A stretch of 64,000 bases of DNA, from positions 23,596,192 to 23,660,191 of the forward strand of contig CM042911.1 of assembly GCA_023653625.1 (NCBI GenBank), given 5' to 3'. Made by a program: the position numbers and the translations under genes. The notes under the pieces were generated by a model. The model made no database searches, was not told the DNA's origin, and saw only the letters and a list, made by a program, of their open reading frames with translations. Source of the stretch: Triadica sebifera. Its lineage: Eukaryota; Streptophyta; Magnoliopsida; Malpighiales; Euphorbiaceae. The first letter of the stretch is position 1; every line of letters begins with the position of its first letter. Below, in pieces: positions 11,670 through 23,835 of this stretch.

Positions 11670-12978
11670 TTGTAGAGAATAATTAAGAGTGCAGGGTAAT
11701 GTGCAAAAAATGAGTACATAGCAATTTATATATTTTTATTTACTCTATTGCTCATTTAATAATTTTGGTATGTCCTGTCAAATTTTGTATAAAAATACCT
11801 ATGCTAACATTTTGTTTTTAAATATATCTTCTTGTACAAAAATATAATGGCGAACCTCTTATGTGATATCCTATTTCTTACATGGCTGTTGGATATTGAT
11901 AAAAAACTAATTACCAAAAAATGCACAAACTATTGAGTGTTCAATAATTTTGGCACATCCTATCATAATTTATACAAAAAAAATACCAAAACTAATTTTT
12001 TGTTTTCAAAATTAGCATTAGGTACAAAAATGTAACGTGCATTCCTATGTGACAGTTAGATTTCTACATGACAGTCAAATCGTTTTTTAAGAAAAAAAAG
12101 AGTTGAGTTAGCAAAATTTTATTAAGTCAACAAAACCAAAATATTGCTTTTTTTACCCATAAAATGAAAAAAAAATTATAATATGTACACTACAGTCAGG
12201 ATTCATCATTTCCATCCTTTGTAAAAGATGAACTAATCTCGTGAGATGATGTTATCTCCTCATCATTTCAGTCATAGTCTTCATATTTAAACCCATTGTT
12301 CTGCTGCACATTCTAAGTTATTTTTCATCATCACCATTCATTAGAGCTTATTGGTTCATTTTTTGAGACGATAGCAACTGCGAAACATTTTCTCTCTCTG
12401 TTTATGACTATTGGATTCTTAGTATCAAAGGAATCAACTTAGATAAGGAAGGAAATACAAACGACCCATAACCAGAAGACTGAAGTTGTATTACCATAGT
12501 TCAATTATCGTTTAGTGCTCTATCAAAAGTTTTCAATACCAAAAAATATACAAACTATTAAGTGTTTAATAATTTTGGTACTTAATTAGCATTTTTTTAG
12601 TCTTCGGTAGCCACGTGAGAAACAATATCACGTAAAAGGATCGCTGCTGTGTTTTTGTAACGAAAGAAATATTTGAAAGTAAAATATTAGTATGAGTATT
12701 TTTATACAAATTTTGATAGGACATGCCGTACTTGCTAAATGATCTATAATTTGGGTATTTTTAGGTAATTAATCTACAAAAAAATGTTGGCTCGACATTT
12801 TTTTTGTCAAAAAATATTCCCGTTGCCAGGTAGAAATGCACTGCCATATTTTTGTACATAATCCTATTTTTTAAGGCAAAACAATTAGTTTGAATATTAT
12901 TTTACAAAATTTGATAGGATTTACCAAAATTTTTAAATGAATAATAGTTTGAGTATTTTTTAAGTAATTAAACCATAT
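11670..12978. repeat. Nested inverted-repeat elements upstream of the kinase gene
   Basis: At least five diverged copies of a roughly 90-bp block occur here. Three run forward (near 11745-11830, 11910-12000 and 12530-12590), each with a form of CAAACTATT...ATAATTTTGG, and two run reversed (near 12690-12775 and 12880-12975), with GATAGGA and AGTTTGAGTATTTTT. The outer pair 11910 / 12975 is alignable for about 170 bp, including a shared GTACAAAAAT segment. This suggests a long-TIR DNA element with a second, smaller one nested inside. No target duplication was identified. A CACGTG hexamer lies at 12612-12617 inside the inner element. Confidence 0.6.
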
Positions 12979-13409
12979 TTATATCCCAAATTTCTGAAAT
13001 GATTTCATAATTGGTCTATGCTATTATTATTATTATTAAGATAAATAGTTAAGATAGTTTGTAAATTCCAACTTAATACTTTTGAGTTTGGAGAACCATT
13101 TGACAAATTAAACAAGATTAGCCAAAGTCCAGTTTAGAAAACAATCACTCTTTGGCAATCCTCACTGTATATTCCAATACCCGAACACAATTTTATTTTT
13201 ATTTTTATTTTATTTTATTCGTAATTCATAATTAACATATAACCAGCACAGCCAAGCGCATTCTTTTTTGAGTTTTCTCCACTGCCCTCTCTTTCTTCTC
13301 TGTCTAGACCTCTTCTCGTCGCTGACGCTGCAATCCGGCGATTAAAGGCGCCAATGGAGAATTTGTAGAGTTTTTTCAACCATAGTAAGAGCCGTTTCCA
13401 CGGGAAGAT
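12979..13409 (+). promoter_or_regulatory. Putative core promoter and 5' leader of the MAP3K epsilon gene
   Basis: The last about 430 bp before the start codon change from AT-rich spacer to a C/T-rich leader (13260-13320), which is typical of plant 5' UTRs. A CCAAT lies near 13173 and a T/A-rich tract near 13190-13220; there is no convincing consensus TATA box. A five-codon upstream reading frame (ATG at 13354, stop TAG at 13366-13368) lies 41 nt before the main ATG, provided transcription starts upstream of it. The transcription start is not known from sequence. Confidence 0.45.
13354..13368 (+). other. Upstream minimal ORF in the kinase 5' leader
   Basis: ATG GAG AAT TTG TAG encodes MENL. 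G at +4 but C at -3 makes the start context moderate. It is the only ATG between about 13240 and the main start, does not overlap it, and would allow reinitiation. Its relevance depends on the unmapped transcription start. Confidence 0.35.
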
Positions 13410-16400
13410 ATGTCTCGCCAGACGACTTCTTCTGCCTTTCACAAATCCAAAACTCTCGACAACAAATACGTGAGCACTGTTTACTTCTCCTTGATTCTCT
13501 TTTTTTCTATAATTGATTTTGTTTTAAATTACAATTGCGGGAAAGCACCAAAAATTTTAGTTCATTGTTTTCTTTTAGATGGGTACGAATTGTGGTTATT
13601 CGAGTCCGAAAGACTCGTAAGTTACTTTTTGTTTGGGAACAAACTGTTCATTGCAGTTTTAATCCTCTTTGATGTTTTTAAATTCTTTGACTGAAAAAAA
13701 ATCGTAGTACATTCTTGTTTTTCTTCTTGTATTGTTTGTATTTGTAATTTTAAACTAGGCAATCTGTTGTGTAAGAGTAAGTTCAGTAAGTGATCAGATT
13801 TTATAGGAAATCGAGCTGGAGAATTACAGATTTCATTATACATTCTTGGCTTTTTTTTCCCACCTAAGTGGCTTCAAGTGCTTGGGTTCTTAATGTTTGA
13901 GTTTGTTATGGTGCAGATGCTTGGGGATGAGATAGGGAAAGGAGCATATGGTCGAGTTTACAAAGGCTTGGATCTGGAGAATGGAGACTTTGTTGCGATC
14001 AAACAAGTTTCCTTGGAAAATATTGCTCAAGAAGATCTTAATATCATCATGGTTTGCATTCTAAGTTTCACCCAGTTTAGGGTGTAACTTTTGATTGTCG
14101 TACTGTAGCATTTATGTTGAAGATGATAAACGTAACTTTTTGGCTCATTTCCTAATTATTGTGTTAAATTTATTGGATCTCCCCTTCCCAACTCCATCCC
14201 GAGTTTGAGTTCTCTTTTCTCGTTGCTTTTTTCCCCTCCTTTATGATTCTTTTTGATGAAAGTGGCTATATACATTAGGAATTTTAAGAAACTACTGCTC
14301 ATAAATTGCTCAAAAACACTTGTCCTGGGTTTAGGGCGCTTAAGTTTAGCATTTAACATAAATCTGTTGATCTGAATAGCTAGGCGGTGAGTTTCCCCCC
14401 TTTTGTGACACATGATTGGGATGTTATTGACAGATGAAGCATTGTGTTGAGTTTGTGCCTTTTGTCTGTTATCAAATTATGCCCAAGTAATTGTTGGAAG
14501 TTGAAATCCTCTTCAGTATTTATGCTTATTTGGGAATCTCAATCTGTTTGATACAACAGATCACTGCTATTGTTTGTTGGACATTCTTTTGATTGCTTAT
14601 TTACTGAAGCAATGATCTCCTTTATTTGGAGTGAGCTACAACTTTTTTTTGATGACCTGGTAGGAAAATGATTTAAAATTAATTATTGTGTTTTAAAATA
14701 GCATGTTAATTTCCTGATAAATGCTGCAACTGATAGAGCTACTTATCAGGTTAATTCAGACATTACTTTTCTAGATTAATCAAATTATCACTGGCCTTGT
14801 TGATGGACATGGCTTAGAAAGAAGCAAAATGTCATTTCCTGTGTCATTTGGATCTTTTGACTTCCGTACTGTTCTGACATCACATGATAATTTGGTCTCT
14901 TCATTTGTACATGCATCCAATTGTGTGGTCTCTTTAATTAATCCTGTGTTTTGAGTCTTTTATCAAATTTTTAAATAGGTCCATTTCAACACATTGATTC
15001 TAAATTTCTAATATAGGTTTTTTAATTTTTTCCATTTCTTTTGGTGAATGATGAAAATTTTCTATTTGTCTTTCAATTTCGTGTTACAATTACTCATCAT
15101 GGTTGGAGGTCTGTTGTCTTGCAAGTTTATCCAGCTACGAAGTTAATTACTATTACATATATGTGAAAAATGATTTGATGAGGATATTTTATTATGTAGA
15201 AACATTGGGATTTTGCCATCTGATATGAAAATTGACTAACAGTTCATTTCTTCTTCTTCTTTTTCTGGATATGCTTCTTTCGGTGGATGCTTTAATGTTT
15301 CAGCAAGAAATTGATCTATTGAAGGTAGCGTTTTCTCCTTATTGTTGTGTATGCTACTCTTAATTTTTTTCTTCTTATGATGTTTCTTCACATTCTGTGT
15401 GGGTCCTTGAAATGCATTATAGAGAGCATATTTGTGTTTTCTAGGTTAATATAAAGATGGTTGCCTCCAACTACAAACATGTTTTGTATCACTGTATATT
15501 TTTAGTTTTTTTTAAATAAAAAATATTTTCATTTTTTTTGTTATTTGCTTTTTGAAAGCGTTTTATAATCTTAAATATTATGGATATGTGGTGAGATGGA
15601 TCCAGAAAATTAAATTTGGTAAGTTTTAATTGATTCGGATTAAATTACCAAATTGAATCTAAAGAATGGATATAAATTTAGTAATTTTTTTTTAATATGG
15701 AGGATTTGTTGGTTTGATGAGCATATAAAAAAGAGAAAGTAAATAGGAAACTACTTTTTGACGATCCCGTGTTTCTTGTTTTTGGTTTTGAAAATGCTTT
15801 CTTTTATATTGATAAAAACAAAAAACAAAAAATAAACTGAATGCAATTTTAGCTTTTTAAGGGAAAACAAAACAGAATCTTAAAGCCACATCCGTTCTAA
15901 GTGCGCCCTACAATTTTTGATTATCGCCATTTATCCTTTTATGTACTATTTATCCTTCTTCATTACCTGTTTGTCTTAGTTTCTTTGTTCTTCCTTCAAA
16001 AAGCGGTGATTGATGAGCCCTGACCACTTAGATGCTCTTTATTTCTTGCAGTTGTATCGATATAATGATTGCATTGTCTTTCTGTGTAAAGGGCTATAAT
16101 TTGGTGCAATGTTAAAAGTTATGGCACCAAATGGAAGTGTGTTCATCTAAATGTTGGAGGGTAGGGTTTCTTTTGGGTTCTCCCCTGCAGCATAACTGTT
16201 GACGGGTCCCCTTTAAAGCTTCTTTGCATGCATTGTGCTCAATGTAACTTGTCATAGTCTAATATTGCATACTGCTTTGTGCTAATATTGTGATTCATGC
16301 TGCTGAATATAGACATGGTGAGTTGTCTCTGAAAATTTCTCACTATTCTCTTTGGGACATAATTCTTAAATTTGCAGAATTTGAACCACAAAAACATTGT

Positions 16401-18866
16401 CAAATATCTGGGATCATTGAAGACAAAGAGTCATCTTCACATCATTCTTGAGTAAGTGAGCTAATATATCTATATAAATGAAAAGATAAACCAGGTATAC
16501 GGGAAACTTTGCCTTAACATGTTATGTTCTAACGGCCATATGTTATTGATATAGGTATGTGGAGAATGGCTCCCTTGCGAACATTATTAAGCCTAATAAA
16601 TTTGGGCCTTTTCCAGAGTCATTGGTGGCTGTATACATTGCTCAGGTTTTCTCCTGTTCCTGTGATCTAATGATGCAATTTGTTTTCTTCCTTTTGATTT
16701 TACTTATGAATTGCTAATGATGGTTTAGGTTTTGGAAGGCCTGGTTTATCTTCATGAACAGGGTGTTATTCATCGGGATATCAAGGGTGCAAACATATTG
16801 ACGACCAAAGAAGTAAATTCACTTGCTGATATTGTTTTGTCGATCTTTCATTTAGTTATGAGGATCTAGGGATGTAAATTTGACTCTAGAAAGGTTGAAA
16901 GAGAGCGAGAAATTCTTAGTTTTGTTTAAATTAATTCCCAGGGATTAGATTTTAATTGGCACCTCCTTTTGCTTTCCTTTGAAAATACAAAGATAGGAAG
17001 ATTGATTTGAATAATGGAAAAAAAGATTTCTTGCACTTAATACCATATTCTATTAGTTTCAACCAAGATTTTGAATCCAAAAGCACTTCCAATTTATATA
17101 TCCAATATTATATAGGCATTATGTCAAAATTCTTAGTCTTGGGCGTCTCAATGGCATTTTTCTTTTATTTGTTCACTGTACACACAGACATAAGGTTAGC
17201 ATCTTAGTATTCGCTATTGAAAATCTTTGGTGCACTTGTTATGACTCTTGTTGTGTACTTGTTATGTGACTTCAACATTGGTTTTTTTTGGATCTTATGG
17301 GTTTTGAATCTTAAATTGATATGTTGTATTGGAATTTGAGAATTTATTTGGCCTAATTTTCTCTAGAAAAATATATAGTGAATTTTACTGTATTAGCACA
17401 TCTTGCACTGCCCTTTTACCTAGGTTTTTGTTATTTATAAGAGAAAAATTTAGTGTCATGAGGATAGATTTTGAGAAGAAAAATATTTCAGATGGCTAAT
17501 ATTTTGAGAAAATGTGTTTTATTTTATTGTAAAATATTATTTCTATTGATAGTGTTGTAGTTTCTTTAGTGTTGTACTTCCAAATCAATCCCTTGTAATA
17601 ACAACATACAGATTGTTTTTATTGACTAATGTCTAATACCAAATTTTATAAGGCCCTTTGAGGCTTCAATTGGTTAGACTAGAATTGCATCTATCCCTTC
17701 ACTTGTGAAAGGGAAAACAAAAGAATTAAGATTGGTTAGTGGAGCACCTGCCTGATACTAGTCAGTCTTTTCTTTACTATTATTGCCTCCTACTGATGAC
17801 CAGACGTAAAATATCTTTTCGAAGTAGAAGTGAATATCCTTTTGTTTGGAAATCAATTTTATTCCTTTTTTTTCTTTGAGGTCTCATAAGTCATGACAAA
17901 TGTCCAAACTTCAATTTATTTTCTTGTGAAGTTCTGCTGACTTTAATTTTCAGGTTGAGTGTGCTAGCTATGGTTTGAGATGGAATTGAACTCATTAAAT
18001 CAATGTGCCTTTGACTTGTAGACAATAATTCTTTTTGCTTTCTTTATTGGTTCAGTTATGCATTTTGATATTATGTTTGTTGTTCCATATTTTTCAAGAT
18101 ATGGCTGAATCACTGGTTCCTCATATTTAAAGCAACAAATTGAATGTGGAATTCAGCTTTAATGATAGATGGAATTCAGATGGTACCTTCATGTATGTGT
18201 TTTCTCAGATTTATTTTCAAAAATTATTATATGTATGGCTTCTCTTGAGGGGGAGCTTTTTTAAGATGTAGAGTTAGAGATTGCTATATTGGCATTAACT
18301 AATGGTAGGGCCTATGATGTTGTAGACTCGATCTGAAGATATTTCTCTGATCATGTGAATCTCTACAACAATTTAATGTGATTTTCAAGACTAGATGATA
18401 GATTTTCTTATATTGTTCAATGAAGAATGGCTAAAGAAAACTAGAAACATTTTGTGCTCAACTCTTGTAGAACAAGTTCCAATAATATTGCTGGCCATCA
18501 GCTTTCTATTTGTTGATGCTATAGATGCTTGTCCTGTTTTATCTTTTGTAGGGCCTTGTGAAACTTGCTGATTTTGGTGTGGCAACAAAATTAACTGAGG
18601 CAGATGTTAATACGCATTCAGTTGTTGGAACACCATACTGGATGGCCCCTGAGGTACTTGGTTCATATTTTTGGTTACTTGTATATTATCCCACTATGTT
18701 CTTTGATGATTGTGGTTCTGTTTTCAGAATTGATACGTGCTTTGTCTTTTGTAGACTAATTGCTTCTTTATTTAATTTTGGTTAATTTACAACTATTTGC
18801 TAGATTATAGATAGCTATAGGAGGCATATTTTAAACTTGGGTTGCAACAATTATGTGTTTTTATTT

Positions 18867-18916
<50 letters not shown>

Positions 18917-21900
18917 AAAATTTTCAAGGAAGAAGAGTTGTTTGGCCTTATTGATGCATGCTTGTCAATGTCAACTTGCATATATGGTACATTGTTGAAC
19001 ATTGATATTTATTACCTTAATTTCTTGGGTGTTTTGAGATTGATGAGTGGATATCTATGTTTTGTTTGTGTAGACTAATATGTTTTGTCTGTGTATTGCT
19101 GGTCAGACATTGATGAGTTGTATGTTTTTTAGATGACCTAATGTGCTCTCTTGATTATGACTTTCCTATGATGGAAGTGGAAGATTGTTGATTAGAAGTG
19201 TACAGAGGTTGAAATTCTGTATGTTTTCTTCTTGCTCCCCTGCAGTGTCTTTTCTAGTTGAGCTTGAAACTTAGTGGTTGAACCTTAATGCATGCATCCA
19301 AGGATGGATTGAGAGTGATTGGGGTAGATGAGTTGCTACATTATCTTTAATTGTCTAATCTCCTTACTTGTTTCTTATCTTGTGCCCTTTACTGCTGTGG
19401 GTTGCTCCACATTTCTTCATACCTCTCCTTGAAACAATGTTGTACTTAAAAGAGATAGTTTGCTGAATTCTTTGTTTTTGCATAATTAGTAAATAACCTG
19501 AAGTCTTGTGTGTGTGACTGGTCTTGTGTTGTTGAGTTCAATATGTGAGTAGTTTATTACTTAGCTGATGCCTATGGTGCTTGGTATTAAGGTTTTGAAT
19601 TACAGAAGAGAGGTTGCAGATTAAGAAAGTCTACTGAAATCAGACTTTTGTATGTATTCTTGCTGTGTGTGTTTCCTTGGATGTCTTTTCTAGTTGAACT
19701 TGAAGCTTTACTGTTGAACCATAATACATGCTGAGTAGGATCATCTATAAGGATGGACTGTGAATGATTCGGTAGATGAGTTGCTACCCTGTTTTTAATT
19801 TTCTAATTCCCTTATTTGTTTCTTATGCTTGTTCTTTCTATCATTTTTGGTTGCTCTAGAGCCTATGTTGCTGGGACTCGGGTAGAAGTCCGGTTTCTTA
19901 TTTTTAAAATTTTAGGACATGTGGGTATGGCTAAAAAGTATCCAAAATTAGGATATGAGTATGAGGATACACCTATATATATATAAATGTAAATATTTTA
20001 ATTTTTATATATACTAATTTAAGTTAAAATATAGATTAAATTATAATATTAAATTGCTAAATAAAATAAAATTGGATAAAATATTTTAAATTACAAACTT
20101 AAAATCTTTAATTGAAACCACAAACAAACAATAAAATGATAATTGTAAGTCTATTTAAATTGTAAATCATCCAAAGTTTGTTATATAATTTATATTAATT
20201 TTTGTCACCGCCACAAATCAAAATCTCCAATTGTGGGTCATTAAGAGATAATTCTTCTAATTTTACAAAATCATTTTCTTCCAAATCCATTTGATATGCA
20301 CCTGAAATTTAAATAAAACCGGAATTATGAGTATCCACTTTTAAAGTGAAGGATCCGGTAAGGATTTCATATCCATACTAATGATATATTGAAGGGTACA
20401 GGTAATTCTTCAAAAATGAAGTGTCAGAGTAACATAGTCCAGAGCTCTTAATAGCCCATGAGACAATGTTTCCAATATTTAGAATTGCTACCATTTGACA
20501 ACCTGAATAACAACTAATTCATTTTTTTTTATGTTTTATCAACCGTTTCCAATCCTTTAGGTGCATTGGAAAAGTAAACATTAAATTACTTTTTTTTTTC
20601 TTTTTTTTCAGCCAAAGAGGAAACTGAGCAATTATCAGTGCAATTTACTCCTTGTTTTGAAATAGGAAGTCATTTTTCAAATTTCTAGAACTTGCAAAAA
20701 GGAAGAAACCCACTTTCTAGGGATGCTTCATGAGTGAGTTTAACAGCAGTCTGCCCATCATTGGTTGCATTTTTGACTGATGCTGATTGTCATTGACAGT
20801 GACAGCTTGTTCTATCTGTTTTATGCATATTTGTGATGAGATGCACTTTATGGTTATTTTGTTTTATATGTACTTGGTTTTCAATTTGTTCTTCTTACCA
20901 TAAGATGGGACTACCTCCCATTTTAAGGTAACTTTAGAGTCTTCCTTGTGATGATTATATAATCTGATTAAAATCTATAATGTACTGTATTATATTAATG
21001 TAATATCAGAGTTATTTGCTGTAATTAATTTTTTTCGTTTTCATTTTGCTTTATGGCTTGCATGATAATTTTTTATTATGATGTTACCTTTTCTTTTTAA
21101 AAAACGAAAGAAAAAATGAATGCTTGATTCTGCATGTCCTGATCAAGTAGCTCTTCAGCGTGGATTTTTATTTTCATTTCCTTGTGGTCTCCTTTAGATC
21201 CTAGTATTGCCATTTTTTTTTAATTATTTTTTCTATCATTAGGCATTAACATAGATAACTGTTCTTGTCTATATGAGCAAAAGGATGGTCTTTAGTTTTG
21301 TTGCACTGTGTCATTATGTGCCTGCATCTTTAGTCATTGTAGCTCAAAAGATGATATACATGGCTGATACACACACTGCAACTGTGAGGGATTTGGAGGT
21401 GTTATTTATGAAAACTGATTTATTTTCAGGTTATTGAAATGTCGGGGGTTTGTGCTGCTTCAGACATATGGAGTGTTGGCTGCACTGTAATTGAACTTCT
21501 AACATGTGTTCCTCCATACTATGATTTGCAGCCTATGCCAGCACTATTTCGTATCGTTCAGGTTTGTTCTGTGCTCTTTTTTCACGGCTTTCATAATTTA
21601 TTATGATGAGTGTCCTTGTTAATCCTCCAGATCACTTTGGCACTTTTCATTCTGCACTATGCATTGTTGATGTCATCTCATATTTTCTCATTTTGTTTTA
21701 TCTGTAGATTGCTATTGTTTGGATTGCACCAAATTGCATACTTTTCTGCTAGAAGTGATTTTCCCTGATTTATTTTTTCTTTTTAGCTTGGCTGCTTTCT
21801 GGAACTTTTGTATAGAAAATGTTGCTATGTCTTTTTGCTTCTATAATTGTTTTTGGCCATAATTGTAAATCTCTTTTCCTTCCAGGATGATCATCCTCCT

Positions 21901-23796
21901 ATACCTGATAGCTTGTCTCCTGATATTACTGACTTCCTTCGCCAGTGCTTTAAGAAGGTAGCCATCTCTGTTTTTTTTGGTTCTTAACTAGTTTATTAAG
22001 GCTTCTCTGGTATTGAAATTGTGCAAAGGCAAGTTCCAGAACTTAGCTGAATTATATATATATATATATATATAAATATAATTTTATGTCTGATTTTGTT
22101 TAATATAGTAGTGAACATAGGCAATATAAATATATGGGATTGATAAACCTAAAGGTATGAGATTTGTCTAATTAATGCATACCGGAGATAGTAGTTATAA
22201 ATTATGCTAGCTAAGAGTTGATGAGCTGCTTATCCAGCAAAGTAATTATCTTGAGTTTGTTACATTCCCTAGAAGTGGGAGAAATCTTAGAGGTGAGTGG
22301 ATGCATGAGAAATTGTGCTTACTGCGGACGTATTTTTTAATGATTGGGGATAGACAAATTAGGGTCCTAAAGTTGAAATGAGACTGCAAATTTCCATGTG
22401 CAGTTTGTGGAAGAGGTTACCATTAGTGTTGAAGATAGGAGTTATTTTATCATTAATGTTCCTAAAAGCTCCACAATGGGGCTGCAAATGAGTTAAAGCT
22501 AGCTTTAAAGATCTCAAGTTTGTCTCTTTTGAATTTTCAATGAACTCAAGCACAATCCAAGTTTTGGTTTTCAGACTAAAAGCTCAGATAATGAAAATTT
22601 TAACAAACTTGAACTGGGCTTTCTTTTGGCTCCATTAAATAGTCAATGAGCCAAGCTTGTTGAGGTCAAACTAGCCAAGCTCAAGATTAGCTCATTAAGG
22701 CAAAACTCGCCAAGCTTGAGCACAACTCTTTAAGGAGAAAATCTGGATATTTATTTAAACTAAATTTATTGTCTTTATCATACATATTAAGCCAAAATCC
22801 CTTATAAAATGGCCAAACTATCACAAATAATTATTAAAAATATTGTTTAAAGTCCACAAAACTTATATTTCCACATGATTTCGCCTTTCATGCAAGGAAT
22901 ATAAGCACAAGTACTGCCCTTGCTTGTTTTAAATCATGCAGGATTGTTATCCTATACATTTTTTACTCCTACATTAATCATATTGCTACATTAGAACTGC
23001 AATACTTTTTATTTAAAACTACATTTTACAAATGTTACCTACCATTTCAAGATTAGTGGCATTTCATTGAAATTACTTCAACCATATTTATCATTAAAAT
23101 CATGAATTTTATGAAGTTAAAATTGGTTAATAATAGACATTTTTAAAACTTTAAATGACTAAGGCCTTGTTTGGTTCATCTTTGAATATAGGGTATTTGT
23201 TGAATGTTTTTAAATAAGTAGCATTTAGAATGCAACTGCTAGTGGTTGAAAAATATAACTAAATGCTAGTTTATTTATAAAGCTAGAATTTATAGCGTTG
23301 GACCCAAACTCTAGCATTTAATGTACAAGTGAATATGATTACAAAAATATCTTAATCATAAGTCATAACAATATAAAAGTCATGCTATAAAATCAGTATT
23401 TTTCTATTATTTATGACTATGATGTTTTAATGGTTATTATCTCCATGGATACTATTTTTCTAACTGTTATATAAAAAATCTAGTGATCCTAATTAGTTCT
23501 ACAATCATTATGAACATTTAATGCTATTTAACACTAAGGTAGAGCTGACAATTTTTGACACGATACGATTAAACGACACAAAGTTAACTGTATATTGATT
23601 TGAGTTAAATAGATATGAGTCATAATTGTATTAACACGATTACGACATAAGAAAAACTGTATCATAAATGGATTTTATTTGTCTAACCTGTTGATACATA
23701 ATTAAAAATATATTATTTTATTAATTATGAAGAGATGTCTAATTATTTTAATATTACTCAAAACTCAAACTATATAAAAACTTCAAATATATATCA

Positions 23797-23835
<39 letters not shown>

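Noticed and set aside
18842..19078. Open frame with a repeating Ile-Tyr stretch
   Set aside because: Translation of a (TA)n microsatellite in intron 7.
23161..23345. AAGGCCTTGTTTGGTT start typical of some MITEs in intron 9
   Set aside because: No matching inverted end or flanking duplication was found.
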